Positions 1-10,155 of a stretch of DNA of 64,000 bases are shown piece by piece (the first letter of the stretch is position 1; each line of letters opens with the position of its first letter). Position numbers and translations under genes: made by a program. The DNA is from Cladosporium sp. IMV 00045. Its lineage: Eukaryota > Ascomycota > Dothideomycetes > Cladosporiales > Cladosporiaceae. Where the stretch lies: contig MSJI02000649.1 in the NCBI GenBank assembly GCA_001931905.2, forward strand, positions 1-64,000. Direction: 5' to 3'. A model generated the notes under the pieces. It had not been told where the DNA came from and made no database searches. It saw only the letters and a list, made by a program, of their open reading frames with translations.

Positions 1-181
1 GCCTGTGGTGGTGCATCATCCTCCGCACAACTCAGAACTGGCCTGGGCACCAACCCGCTTATTGTATCGGAGCGCGCCCTGCCTTCACCACCACCCTCTC
101 TTCCTCTTATTATTAGCCACCACCACCTGCACTACTGAGCCACATATCATTACATACCGCCCTACGAGCGTCTATGGCGAC

Positions 182-3100
182 ATGTCGCCGGGACCACCAA
201 TACGCCTTCGAGATGTTCTGTGGACTACCCTCCTCGTCCCCATCGCAGTCGCTCTGCAGCAGCAGCCTGACGATGCCTACAACACCCAAATGAGCGGTGG
301 GCCGAGCTACCGCGACACCTACCACGACAATGCGCGGACTTCCTCCTCCCAGCGCGCCCTTGCGACTTTGTCTCCTGCCTTCGGGTCGCCGGCATCCACC
401 AGTGTCGGTCTGACCTCGCGACACCCGGCGCGGTCTCTGCAGGACTGGCAAGTCGAGGATATCATACTCCTGGCGACTGTTGATGGAAGCATTCACGCGC
501 GCGACCGCACCAATTTCGCCGCCAGATGGCAGCTGGAGTCCGACAAACCAATGGTCGAGACCCTCTACCACCGGATGAGTAACAAGTCCATGGACAGAGA
601 GCGGATGGACCAGGAAGATCCGCTGTGGATCGTGGAGCCCAGTCAAGACGGCAGCTTGTACATGTACGCTCCAGCTACGGGAATCAAGGGGATGCAGAGG
701 TTGGGATTCACCGTGAAAGAGTTGGCGGATATGTCTCCATACGCGACCGAGGGTTCCCCCGCTGTTGCCTATACTGCAGACAAGAAGACTACTTTGTACA
801 CCATAGACGCGGCCACAGGCAACATCATGAAGATGTTCAGCTCTGGAGGATCTCTGACGAACAGCGACCGAAGCTGCCGCCGTGTCAATCCTCTGGAGAC
901 TGCAGATGAAGAAGAGTGCGAGAAAATTGGTACAATCACCCTAGGCCGGACAGAATACACGATTGGTGTGCAAGACCGCAATACTGGAGACCAGATCACC
1001 ACTCTTCGATACTTTGAGTGGGCTCCCAACAATCGCGATCAGGACCTCCTGCGGACATATAAGAACACGCTTGACAATAAGTATGTTTACACACGTCACG
1101 ATGGGACAGTGTTCAGACCTGCTAGGAAGAACGAGAATCGCCCGGCTTCTCTTCACCACAAATTCTCAGCTCCAGTCGCCAGAGTCTTCGATATCATCCG
1201 TCCAACGGAAGAATTGGGCGATGACATCTCTTTGGTGGTATTGCCTCAACCCGTGCCGCCCCGTATCAGCGACTATCTTGATGATGATTACCCGCCAAGT
1301 GTCTTTGTCAACTGTACCTCAACCGGCAGTTGGTACGCACTGAGTGACCAGAATTACCCGGAGATCACCTACGAAGCACCGTTCGCTCAGTGCTATGAAA
1401 CCAAACTTCCCGGCTTGCCTTTGGCGAAGAGAGAAGTCAAGAAGTTTATTGGTGTCCATCCTTTGCATGGGCTTGATGAGTCGCCGAGCATGCCGATGAT
1501 AGGCGGCTCCCAGCACTTGGGACTTGATGCTCCTCCCAGGCAGACCATTACAGATGCTCTAGCCTCTCCTGTCAATCTTCGCACTGCTGCCCAGAATGCG
1601 TCGAGCCTCCTCGCCCTGATCATGGTGTCCTTGTTCGTTGGGCTGGTCTCCGTCGGGTGGTACGGACACAGGAAAGGCTACCTCACCATCAAGATTCCAT
1701 CGCAGCCTCAGACTGCTACTCCACACGAGTCTGTAGCCGTCACCCCATCGGTTGAGACTGTCAATGCCTTCGACAAGACTATGGTTCGTGATTCAGAACC
1801 TGCCCAAGAGACCATCTTCGCCCACACCAGGGAGCGATCCGAGTCTGGCATCACTCCGCCAGCTGAAGGCGGTGAAGATGATGACTTCGAGAAAGTTGAA
1901 GCGCAAGATGCTGTTCCGCCAATTGAGGGCGCAGACCCAAATGAGACTCCCAAAAAGAAGAAGGCGACTCGTGGTCGCCGCGGCGGAAAGAAGCAGAAGG
2001 AAAAGGACGCGGCCGCTGCTGAAGCTAAGGCCAAGAGAGATGGCGTACAAATCCCCAAGCCTGCTGAGATTATCTCAGTCGCTGCTTCGGAGTCACCTCA
2101 GGTTACTGGATCGCTTCAAATCAACAGCTTGATCATCCACACGGACAAAGTCATCGGGCAAGGCAGCTGTGGTACGTCGGTATTTGAGGGCTCGTTCGAA
2201 GGCCGCTCTGTGGCTGTCAAGCGTATGCTTTCGCAGTACTATGAGCTTGCATCACAAGAGGTGTCTTTCCTCCAGCAGAGCGATGACCACGAGAACGTCA
2301 TTCGCTATTACTGCCAACAGAAGGACGACCATTTCTTGTACATTGCTGTTGAGCTTTGCCAGGCCAGCTTGTTCGAGGTGTGGGAGCCCGAGAAAGCCAG
2401 GACTGATGAGAGACATCAGCAATTGTCGGCACTCAAGTTGGAGATTCAGAGCGACATCCCGCGCAATCTTTACCAACTAGCGAAGGGTCTCCACCACCTG
2501 CACAAGTTGCGAATCATCCACCGTGACATCAAACCGCAGAACATCCTTGTCGCTTTTCCCAAGAGATACGTCGACACTGGTCCAAGAATGGTCATCTCTG
2601 ACTTTGGTCTTGGTAAGAACCTGCCAGAAAATGTCAGTACTCTTATCGACCCTACCGGTAATGCTGGTACGGCTGGCTGGAAGGCTCCTGAGCTCATCTC
2701 TCAACCACGCGAGACCGAGAGCCGACACAGCCAGAGCAACTCCGTGAACGGCAGTGAGAGTGCTACAAACGGTACCGCCAGCGGCGTCAAACGTGCGGCC
2801 GATATCTTCTCGCTTGGCTGTCTATTCTTTTGGATGCTCACGGATGGTATCCATCCCTTCGAAGACGATAACGGCTGGACGCAGCTCCGCGAGCTCAACA
2901 TCAAACGTGACCGCAAGAACCTCGAAGTCCTCGAACGCTGGTCAGACGCCTACGAGCCTATGCAGCTTATCACGTCCATGCTGGCCTACCAGCCCGAGCA
3001 CCGACCCACCGCCCTCCAAGTCCTGAATCACCCCTTCTTCTGGCCGCCGGAGAAACGCCTCGCCTTCCTCTGCGACGTCAGCGACCACTTCGAGCGCGAA

Positions 3101-3487
3101 CCCCGCGGCACTTACGAAGACCACTACGCCGGCGACTCGCAACACCTGATCAACCTGGAATACTACGCGGAAGAAGTCATGGGACCCCAGCCCAACTTCC
3201 TCGCCAAGCTCGACAGGGCTTTCGTCGACACTCTAGGCAAGCAGAGGAAGTACTCCGGCGAGCGCTTGCTGGACCTGCTCCGCGCGCTGAGGAACAAGAA
3301 GAACCATTACGAGGACATGCCGGACGACGTCAAGAAGCGCGTGGGCCCGCTGGCCGGTGGGTATTTGCGCTATTGGACTGTGAAGTTCCCGAGGTTGTTG
3401 ATGGCTTGTTATGATGCTATTCATGACTGTAGAGTGGAGGGGAATGATCGCTTCAAGGGGTATTTTGAGACTAGTCTGCAGGCTTAG
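182..3487 (+). CDS. IRE1: IRE1 kinase/endoribonuclease (unfolded protein response sensor)
   Basis: ER-membrane stress sensor that in fungi splices the HAC1-type mRNA when unfolded proteins accumulate. The open frame continues upstream through GTG codons, but the first in-frame ATG is at 182 and opens directly into a hydrophobic signal peptide, giving 1101 aa without introns. Order seen: signal peptide, luminal beta-propeller-like domain (about 40-470), one membrane helix (about 475-497), a lysine-rich cytosolic linker (about 588-605), and a kinase domain with the GQGSCG loop near 659, VAVKRM, HRDIKPQNIL and DFGLGK. The C-terminal KEN nuclease domain carries the conserved RNKKNHYED region with Arg, Asn and His in the expected places. 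Kinase and nuclease motifs both look intact. Family identity is very secure. The 3' neighbour is a convergent gene 150 bp away. Confidence 0.96.
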   Translation: MSPGPPIRLRDVLWTTLLVPIAVALQQQPDDAYNTQMSGGPSYRDTYHDNARTSSSQRALATLSPAFGSPASTSVGLTSRHPARSLQDWQVEDIILLATVDGSIHARDRTNFAARWQLESDKPMVETLYHRMSNKSMDRERMDQEDPLWIVEPSQDGSLYMYAPATGIKGMQRLGFTVKELADMSPYATEGSPAVAYTADKKTTLYTIDAATGNIMKMFSSGGSLTNSDRSCRRVNPLETADEEECEKIGTITLGRTEYTIGVQDRNTGDQITTLRYFEWAPNNRDQDLLRTYKNTLDNKYVYTRHDGTVFRPARKNENRPASLHHKFSAPVARVFDIIRPTEELGDDISLVVLPQPVPPRISDYLDDDYPPSVFVNCTSTGSWYALSDQNYPEITYEAPFAQCYETKLPGLPLAKREVKKFIGVHPLHGLDESPSMPMIGGSQHLGLDAPPRQTITDALASPVNLRTAAQNASSLLALIMVSLFVGLVSVGWYGHRKGYLTIKIPSQPQTATPHESVAVTPSVETVNAFDKTMVRDSEPAQETIFAHTRERSESGITPPAEGGEDDDFEKVEAQDAVPPIEGADPNETPKKKKATRGRRGGKKQKEKDAAAAEAKAKRDGVQIPKPAEIISVAASESPQVTGSLQINSLIIHTDKVIGQGSCGTSVFEGSFEGRSVAVKRMLSQYYELASQEVSFLQQSDDHENVIRYYCQQKDDHFLYIAVELCQASLFEVWEPEKARTDERHQQLSALKLEIQSDIPRNLYQLAKGLHHLHKLRIIHRDIKPQNILVAFPKRYVDTGPRMVISDFGLGKNLPENVSTLIDPTGNAGTAGWKAPELISQPRETESRHSQSNSVNGSESATNGTASGVKRAADIFSLGCLFFWMLTDGIHPFEDDNGWTQLRELNIKRDRKNLEVLERWSDAYEPMQLITSMLAYQPEHRPTALQVLNHPFFWPPEKRLAFLCDVSDHFEREPRGTYEDHYAGDSQHLINLEYYAEEVMGPQPNFLAKLDRAFVDTLGKQRKYSGERLLDLLRALRNKKNHYEDMPDDVKKRVGPLAGGYLRYWTVKFPRLLMACYDAIHDCRVEGNDRFKGYFETSLQA

Positions 3488-3639
3488 TTGGGTTGGGAGA
3501 AAAGTTTTTGTTTTCCTTGAGTTATTAGTTTTCATGAGGGTATGATATTCTTTTCTCATCAGTCTTGTTTTCGTGCGTGATGTACTCCTTGTCGATGTGA
3601 TACCTTGTGTCGCCTGGAATTTTCCCTCGTAAGACCAAT

Positions 3640-4662
3640 CTAACTCCAAGGCGTCTTGGGCTTCTCCAACCACTCATCGTCGATTTTGATATCGACTTTC
3701 TCATTATAGAAACACACCAAACCTAGAAAGAGCGTCAGCCATCTCAGCCATGAACTACCAACACCACGCAGCAACCAACCCCTCCAGATCAACGAACAAG
3801 CCCCAAGACCCAAGAGAAAAACCAAAAAAGCTAGAACTCACCCTCAATCCTCGCCGACTCCAACGTAGGCCTCTCATAAAACCAAACCACATCCTCCCAC
3901 ACCCCCTTCCCCTCCCCCTCGCCAAGATCCACGCTATAATACTCCGCCTCGCCCTTATACGGACACAGCGTCGTCGTCCCACTGCGTCGCAAAACTCCCA
4001 CATCCACATCCGTCAGTGGCATGTAGAACCTGGCCGGCAGGCCCGTTTCGTAAAGATGCATCGTGTTGCGGGAGTCTGCCACGCGCACGCCGGAGATGAA
4101 CACTTGCACCCGTCGTGTGGACTGCAGGATGTCGATGCGTTTGAAGGGGTCCTTTGGGTGCACGGCGATGGGGGTCGATTCTTCGAACCATTTGTCCATG
4201 GCGCTGAAATCTACTTTGGCGAGGCCGGAGAGGGCATTGCCTGGACTGGGGAGGTTTGGTTCGAAGATGACGCAGGCTGAGGTTGATTTTGTGCCGACGG
4301 TGAGGGTGTATTTGTGGGCTATGAGAGTGCCATCCGGGATGTGGATTGCTTCGCCGCGGGTTAGGGTCAGGTTTGGGGTTTTGGAGCTGAGGAGGGAAGA
4401 TGCCGGGAGGTAGTATTGTGGGTAGTAGGGGTGTTCCCAGACGAAGAGGGCGGAGGTCGTGGAGGCTATGAAGGCGTGGTTGAAGAGGAGGTGGATTTGG
4501 CGCGGGGTGGGGAGGGTTTTCACGGGGCCGGTGGTGGCGAGTTTGATGGCGAGGTCTTTGAGACTGGGGTGGTGTTAGTGTTGTTTTGTTATGGGAGAGG
4601 TTGGAGGTTTGGGTGTGTTTGAGGAAGTGGACTTACGTTGGGGCGGCGGATGGGGGTGGCAT
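3640..4662 (-). CDS. DUF427-domain protein, three exons
   Basis: Spliced as complement(join(3640..3722, 3842..4563, 4637..4662)), 276 aa. The first exon is only 26 nt (MPPPSAAP...), with a GTAAGT donor. The second intron has donor GTGAGT and acceptor CTAG. Splicing removes an in-frame stop and restores the conserved DUF427 ending, GLVCFYNEKVDI...RPKT-type (here EKPKTPWS). The central region carries two DUF427-like halves, including FVWEHPYYPQYY and the CPYKGEAEYYSVDL motif typical of the family. The biochemical role of DUF427 proteins is not established, so I do not assign one. The gene faces IRE1 tail to tail and the GFA-family gene head to head across a 1-kb spacer. The exon joins are my inference from frame and motif continuity. 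Confidence 0.85.
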
Positions 4663-5685
4663 ATTGATTGTGTTGTGCTTTGTGGACGAGGACTTATCGA
4701 ACGAGAGTGATAATTGTAAGACCTGCTATTACTCGTCTCAAAGGCGATCTTGTTATAAGTTAGCATGTTGATTTGAAGAGCTGATAAATGCGATGTTCAG
4801 TCGTCGGCTCAGCAAGCTCAAGTGAGGGGAAATCATCATGCATGTGTCCAATGATGACACCTCACTTGACGCCAATTGATCAAGTTGCCTTCGTGCGACT
4901 TGGGGCAATAGATGAATGTGATAAGCTGAGCCGCATGCATTGTGCTAAAGATCGAAATGATGTCCATCCATTGCTCGTTTGGCTTCTAAGCAACTGCCAT
5001 CCTCGCCAGACACCCCACTACTATCGGCTTCCGTTGAGACATGCCAAAGTATTACCAGCGTCAGTAGATTTGCCTGATTGTTAATCTCAATCGTTTCTCT
5101 AGCACAGTAGCAGGCCATCCGTCATCTTCTACGTCTCTAAGCTGTTTGAATCCTCTTTTTTCGTAGTTGCTATACGCCATTCCTTTGATCAGCTTCAAGA
5201 CTAACACAACACATGACGATGAACCTACTTGACAAGCATGCATCCATTGCCGTTCCATGCATCGAGACATATCCGACGGACTGGTGGTGTGTTTGCAATA
5301 ATTTCTGCATGATCTAGCAGCAGTTGTCCTGCTCCTTTGCTTAAAGAACCAACGGCTCGATTGGAAACAAGGAAGCGAACGTAAAGAAACAGACTTTGCT
5401 GGTCTTACCTCACAATTACGTTTCTACCGGAGCCTTCGTCATACTTCTCATTCCTGTCTCCGCTCGGGATGGAATCGGACGTTGTTCACAACCAGGGAAC
5501 ACCTTGAACTTGAAATTTATGCAACGGGCTGGACCCCGGTTATGCATATATAGGCTCTCATAACTCGGGGCAGTGAACCAGCTTCCGATAGACTATATTA
5601 ATCAGAATGAACTCTGCAATGAAACTCTCAATTTCCCTTACAATCAACGTCGCATAGTATAACCACTCTACGTCTCATCAACACC
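4663..5685. other. Divergent intergenic spacer
   Basis: About 1 kb between the head-to-head DUF427 and GFA-family genes. I see no convincing gene: the open frames here are short and unlike proteins. It should hold both promoters. A TATATA element lies at 5547-5552, 134 nt upstream of the GFA start. Confidence 0.6.
5547..5552 (+). promoter_or_regulatory. TATA-box candidate for the GFA-family gene
   Basis: The sequence CATATATAGG sits 134 nt before the ATG at 5686. Position and sequence fit a fungal TATA element. No transcript start is known, so this is inference. Confidence 0.4.
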
Positions 5686-6251
5686 ATGAGCCGCGCCGAA
5701 TACATACCCCTTCCCTCTGAGGGTGTAAGGGGTGGTCAAGATCATGCGGATGCTACAGCGACGTGCTTCTGCGGAGCCGTCCAGCTTCTACTTGTGAGCC
5801 ATCTAATATCAAACCCGACTGTACCTACAATTCTGACTTCGACTGTGGCCAGCCTATCAAAGCGCCTGGTCTTGTTAGCACCACAGTATGCAACTGCCAC
5901 GATTGCAGGAAGATAACTGCATCGATGTTCTCCTCCCTTGTTGTAGTCCTGGCATCGGAGACTACCCATACTCGCGGTCGCGAGAAGCTCACCAAGTTCG
6001 AACAGTCAAAGACGATCGAGAGTGGTAACAATATGGAGAATCACTTCTGCTCCGTTTGCGGAACTCTGATGTATCGGATCTCATCGGCGTATCCGGAGTT
6101 TCTTGTTGCGAGACTCGGAACTGTAGATGACTTCAGCTTGCATGAGACATTGCTTAGACCCAAGGTCGAGGGTTACACGAAAGATCGAGTTTGTTGGTTC
6201 CAGGGGGCAGAAGGTGCAAAGCAATTCATTGATGGGAACGTAACTCTTTAG
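5686..6251 (+). CDS. GFA-family (glutathione-dependent formaldehyde-activating/CENP-V-like) protein
   Basis: Spliced as join(5686..5793, 5853..6251), 168 aa. The 59-nt intron starts GTGAGC and ends GGCCAG, and both junctions are phase 0. The protein shows the GFA zinc-binding pattern: CFCGAV near residue 28, CNCHDCRK after the intron, and CSVCGTLMY further on. Most fungal GFA proteins bind zinc in this fold but few have been shown to act on formaldehyde adducts, so the substrate is unknown. The start at 5686 is chosen because it supplies the CFCGAV motif. The ATG-like starts inside the intron would lose it. It lies convergent with the doubtful small gene at 6301-6717. Confidence 0.88.
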
Positions 6252-6300
6252 AGTCCGAACCTACAGAGCTAAGCTGCGAGGGCATCCATACCTGATGTCA

Positions 6301-6717
6301 CTAAGTAGTATAGCGCAAACGAAGCATGACAGGCCGGACGTAATCTGGAGATCGTTTAAAAAATAAAATAAAAAAAAAATTCATGGCAGCAACAAGAACC
6401 ACTGGATGTTCACGATGTAGATCGTGCAGAACCATCGAAGGAGGCACATCGTCCGGCAAGCTTGACGAGTCTGCTTCGATTTCCAAAAAGAAGAAATTCA
6501 TTCGTTCGGTGCTCCATGGAAGGTCTTTCCCACTTTGTTCGACGAGCTTCTTGTATTTCACTTTAGATTTTTCACTTGCAGCCAAAGACTCGGTGCCCCA
6601 TTCCCCTTCACTGCCTATCTGAGCGAGGTGCGGGAGCTGCGTATCGCAGAAGCTCAAGAATCTTTCCCCATCTTCGAGACGCGAGGATGCAGGGCGAATG
6701 TGATGTTTCAGTGCCAT
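6301..6717 (-). CDS. Hypothetical 138-aa protein, possibly a truncated gene
   Basis: Open frame with an ATG (RPASSRLEDGERFLSFC at the N-terminus). The first ~110 residues look protein-like: charged and mixed in composition, with segments such as PHLAQIGSEGEWG. The frame then runs into an A/T-rich tract at about 6360-6380 and ends in what looks like chance translation. The N-terminal pattern loosely recalls fungal GNAT acetyltransferases, but I cannot confirm this and no acetyl-CoA loop follows. It may be a 3'-truncated remnant or simply not a gene. There is no support beyond the open frame and composition. Confidence 0.3.
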   Translation of the reverse strand: MALKHHIRPASSRLEDGERFLSFCDTQLPHLAQIGSEGEWGTESLAASEKSKVKYKKLVEQSGKDLPWSTERMNFFFLEIEADSSSLPDDVPPSMVLHDLHREHPVVLVAAMNFFFILFFKRSPDYVRPVMLRLRYTT

Positions 6718-7429
6718 GAGTCGAGGAAAAGACTAGAATAGGTGTATAATGTACAATGCATGTGCTCACCAATCGAGGTTGATTTCTGAAGCCCACGCAC
6801 TGCCCCCGCGTTTCATGGGCAGCTCTCTCTCACTTCACATGCTCTCTTTGTACTCTCATCTCATCATCTTCCTGTACATCTACTTTGGGCTCGCCTGCAG
6901 CGCGGCGAGCCAATAATCAACGGCAATACCACAGGAGCACAGCCTCCGTCCAGAGGCTGTTGCCTTCATTCTGCATGTTCGTTCCTAGGAATGCACGTTC
7001 GCATCAAGAACATGGTTAACAGCTTGAGGACGACCAAAGCCGCGTCTGCTATGGGAGGCTCAAGCATCACACGATCTTTCTCTCCGGTGCTCAAAGACCT
7101 TGGAGCTATGAGCGCAAAGGGTAGCTGTGTAGTATGCGTGGGAAAGTCCTAATGAAGAGCTGAGGTGATGTACAACATCCCACCTTGTCAGCACCGCCGT
7201 GGTGGCGGCTGAGCTTGTGCGACAAGGGGCACAGCCTACTCACTTCATACAAAAGGCAAGCCTCTGTCTCATACGTCTGTGACAACTCGATATCTCTGTA
7301 CATCCTACTTTGGTGATGGTCTGTCAGCACCGCAAAATTCCAGCATCGCGAACTACTTACAACTCGTCCCTGTGACGCCGGGCAGGACAATGGCAACCTC
7401 GTGAGAGAGTCTATCGGACAGCATCATTC
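6718..7429. other. Intergenic spacer
   Basis: About 0.7 kb upstream of the helical-domain/ankyrin gene. Pyrimidine-rich stretches near 6820-6880 may belong to its promoter. I see no gene or RNA. Confidence 0.5.
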
Positions 7430-9514
7430 ATGGCAGAAGCCTTCGGCATCGCAGCTGGCGCGTTCGGCGTCGTGTCGTTGAGTGTTCAGCTCGCAGAATC
7501 GGTCCAGAAAGTGAAAGGCTTCTATGAAAACGTCAAAAATGCGCCTCCCAGACTCGCCAACCTCATCGAAGAGATCGAGGGAGTAAGCGATTGTGTCAAG
7601 GAACTGGAGCACGAATACCAATCGACTGGTCTTGTCGCGAGCGCGTCTCTGCAAAGATGCATCAAGAGCTCACGCGAAGCCGTGGACTATTTCGAGACGT
7701 TTGCGGTCGGGCTTCAGAACCGCACAAAAAAGTCTCGTATAACTGGTGGTCTGAGGTTTGCTCTGAGCCAAGATGACATTGAAAGGATGCTCGGCAAACT
7801 GGAGCGGTCGAAGAGCCTGCTTACCATGGCTTACACTCAGTTCCGGCAAATCATACAACAACAGCAACTAGATGCTATTCGCCAGAGCATCGAAGGGCTG
7901 TCTTCTGGTCAAACTGTCATCTTGAAAGCTGTTCAGGCTGATGCATCAGAAGTTGTGGAAGCCAAGGCAATCTCCAACAGACGGTTCTATCGACAAGACT
8001 ACGTCCACAGCAAGCAAGTCTTCGAAGCCAAAACTCCGGCTTGGATGAGCCATCGAATTTGGCAGTTGGCTATGCATAAGTCTATATCTGGATGGCAATT
8101 CACTCTAAGGACCTATGGTATCGTGTCGTCAGACTCAGAAGTCTTCAAAGCTTGCGATGATGGAGACCTTGTTGGTATGAGAAAACTTTTTGACGCTGGC
8201 CTTGCCTCGCCATTCGATCATGATGGACAAGGCTTAAGTCTTTTTTTTGTAAGCCTGTCTCTGAATCGGTCATTCAATAACAATTGCCTTAATCTATTGT
8301 CAGGTTACGCTCGGGCAGAAGAACGTGGATGTTATTCGCTTCCTTCTCCAGTTTGGAGCATCTCATATTATTGGCGAAGTGAGTGGCTCCGCAAATAATG
8401 AACCTCTGCTTTACAGGCCTATGTGGATCGAACTAACATTGCGTCTTGAAAGCAACCATCTGCTATCTTTTGGCGTATCGCCCTGACAAGACCTTCTATG
8501 TCATTGGATAAGATCCGCGAAGGCATATCATACCTGGACGAGAACTTCGAAGACGAAGAACGGACCCCAAGCTCTTGGATGGATGGGGCGAGACACTTGA
8601 TTTCATGTTCATCAGAGCGGGCTCCCTCTCTTTTGATCTGGCAAAGGGTATTGCACTGGAGACCTTCAAATGGGCAGTTTCCCATGAGGACGTCTAACTT
8701 CACTGGCAATTCATGCTTGCTGGCTCAGTATGAGCCTGATGACCTGATGGGTCTAACTCGGCTCCAGTTATATGCGGTCTATTATGGTAGATATGTCGGC
8801 CTTACATTCGGTCAACGCTCAGACGTCCACAATGAGAGGTTCGAGGAAAGCCTTTTTGCGGCTATAGATCTTGGCTTTGACATTCACAAAGGCTCGGACG
8901 GGCACACTCCTCTGATGCAGTATCTAGCTTCTTTCCTCGAGGAAATCTGGCGCTTGCAAGCCACTTTTGGAGTGCGTATCCGGACTTCTAAGGGCCTAAA
9001 GGAAGCTCTTTCAAGATGGCTTGTTCTGCTCCAGAGAGCTGGCATGGATCTGCTCGCATATGGGAAAGAGGAGAGGCGGCTTTTCGAGGTCTACCAGTCG
9101 TTACCAGATCCTGTGCCACTCTTACAAAAGTGGACGGACGCTTATTGGGACGAACAAAGCATAATTCCACCATTTTCTTTGACTAATGGCTCTACACCCT
9201 CCGAGTGGGATATAGAGCTACTCCACCTCGTGGAAGAGCGCGCAGGAGGGTTCTGGCGGATGGTGGAGATGCAGACAGAAGAGCTGAACGTCATAGGCAT
9301 GCGGTACCGGGTAGTTGGTTCGATGACTGACGGGGTGGGCACGGAGTCTGAATGCTTGATTACCCACATAGGCGCACTCAAAAGAAGCATCGGTTCTGTT
9401 GGTAGTGATACCTTCGCCCCTCTATACATACGTCAAGCACAAGGCGAGAGACGCGACTTCCTTGGCCGAGTTGGACTTCGTGAGAGTGTCGCGCATTTGA
9501 TAGGCCTGGCATGA
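7430..9514 (+). CDS. Fungal N-terminal helical domain (HeLo-like type) plus ankyrin-like repeats
   Basis: Spliced as join(7430..8248, 8304..8378, 8453..9514), 651 aa. Both introns are phase 0 (donors GTAAGC and GTGAGT). Residues 1-150 start MAEAFGIAAGAFGVVSLSVQ and continue as a helical bundle with hydrophobic heptads. This is the usual N-terminal domain of fungal NLR-like and related proteins (Fungal_N / HeLo-like group). Residues ~238-298 read as ankyrin units (ACDDGDLVGMRKLFDAG; then NVDVIRFLLQFGAS across the splice). The last 350 residues match nothing I know. In this group such N-domains can act in cell-death or incompatibility signalling, but many members have no tested role, and no NACHT or P-loop is present here. 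Function is therefore inferred only weakly. Start and splices are well supported by frame. Confidence 0.78.
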
Positions 9515-9622
9515 GCTGGTGCTAGTATTGGGCCGCACATTCGTACATACGCTATGGAGCTTGCTTGCATCTCAAACATCCCAGCTCACTATAAGCGTCT
9601 ATATCGAACTATTAAAGTGGTG

Positions 9623-9740
9623 GATAGCAGCTTGAGAGAAGAGTGCTCTGCGGGAGATAGCTCTTAGTATCGACGAGCTGTCCCAAACTGATTTTTACGT
9701 ATACCTCTAGCGTAGAAGATAGCAGCTCGAGAGAAGAGTG
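9623..9740. repeat. Short direct repeat pair (23 bp, ~95 bp apart)
   Basis: Copies at 9623-9645 and 9718-9740 differ at one base (GATAGCAGCTTGAGAGAAG versus GATAGCAGCTCGAGAGAAG, both followed by AGTG). Read directly from the sequence. Nature unknown. Confidence 0.7.
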
Positions 9741-9814
9741 TTTGGCAGCAGATCATTTCGAGCGAGATAGTTTTTGTTTCCTCTGATTGTGTCTCCCAGC
9801 GGACTGCTCGATTT

Positions 9815-9993
9815 CTCAGTACATCGACCTTGATGGTACAAGCATGTGATTCAAGACCGGGTTTTCGAAACGATCGTGAAACTTGTTCATGTCTCTCAGT
9901 TGTACGGTAGATCGCTCGGTACACTAGCCTGGATGGTACTATCATATGATTCGATACCCGGTCTTCGAAGTGAAGGTGAAGCTTTTTTGAGTC
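9815..9993. repeat. Degenerate ~80-bp direct repeat, two copies, ~99-bp period
   Basis: Copies at about 9815-9895 and 9914-9993 share anchors such as TGATGGTAC/GGATGGTAC, CATGTGATTC/CATATGATTC and CGGGTTTTCGAA/CGGTCTTCGAAG. Identity is roughly 70 percent by eye. Probably an old tandem duplication. Confidence 0.6.
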
Positions 9994-10155
9994 TATCAAT
10001 GGTAGGGTGACTTCCCGTGATTACTAGAGATGCCGGTATCAACACGTGGCTGTCTTCGTGGTACTGAAGGGCTGCAATGCTTTTGTGACCTTCTGTCTTT
10101 ATTCTGATGGTGATTCTTGTCATCAAAACAACTTTCTATCAACAACTACATTTCT

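Larger units (their letters stand above)
9515..10155. other. Convergent spacer with degenerate direct repeats
   Basis: Separates two convergent genes. It holds two pairs of diverged direct repeats (listed separately) and no credible coding frame. Confidence 0.6.
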
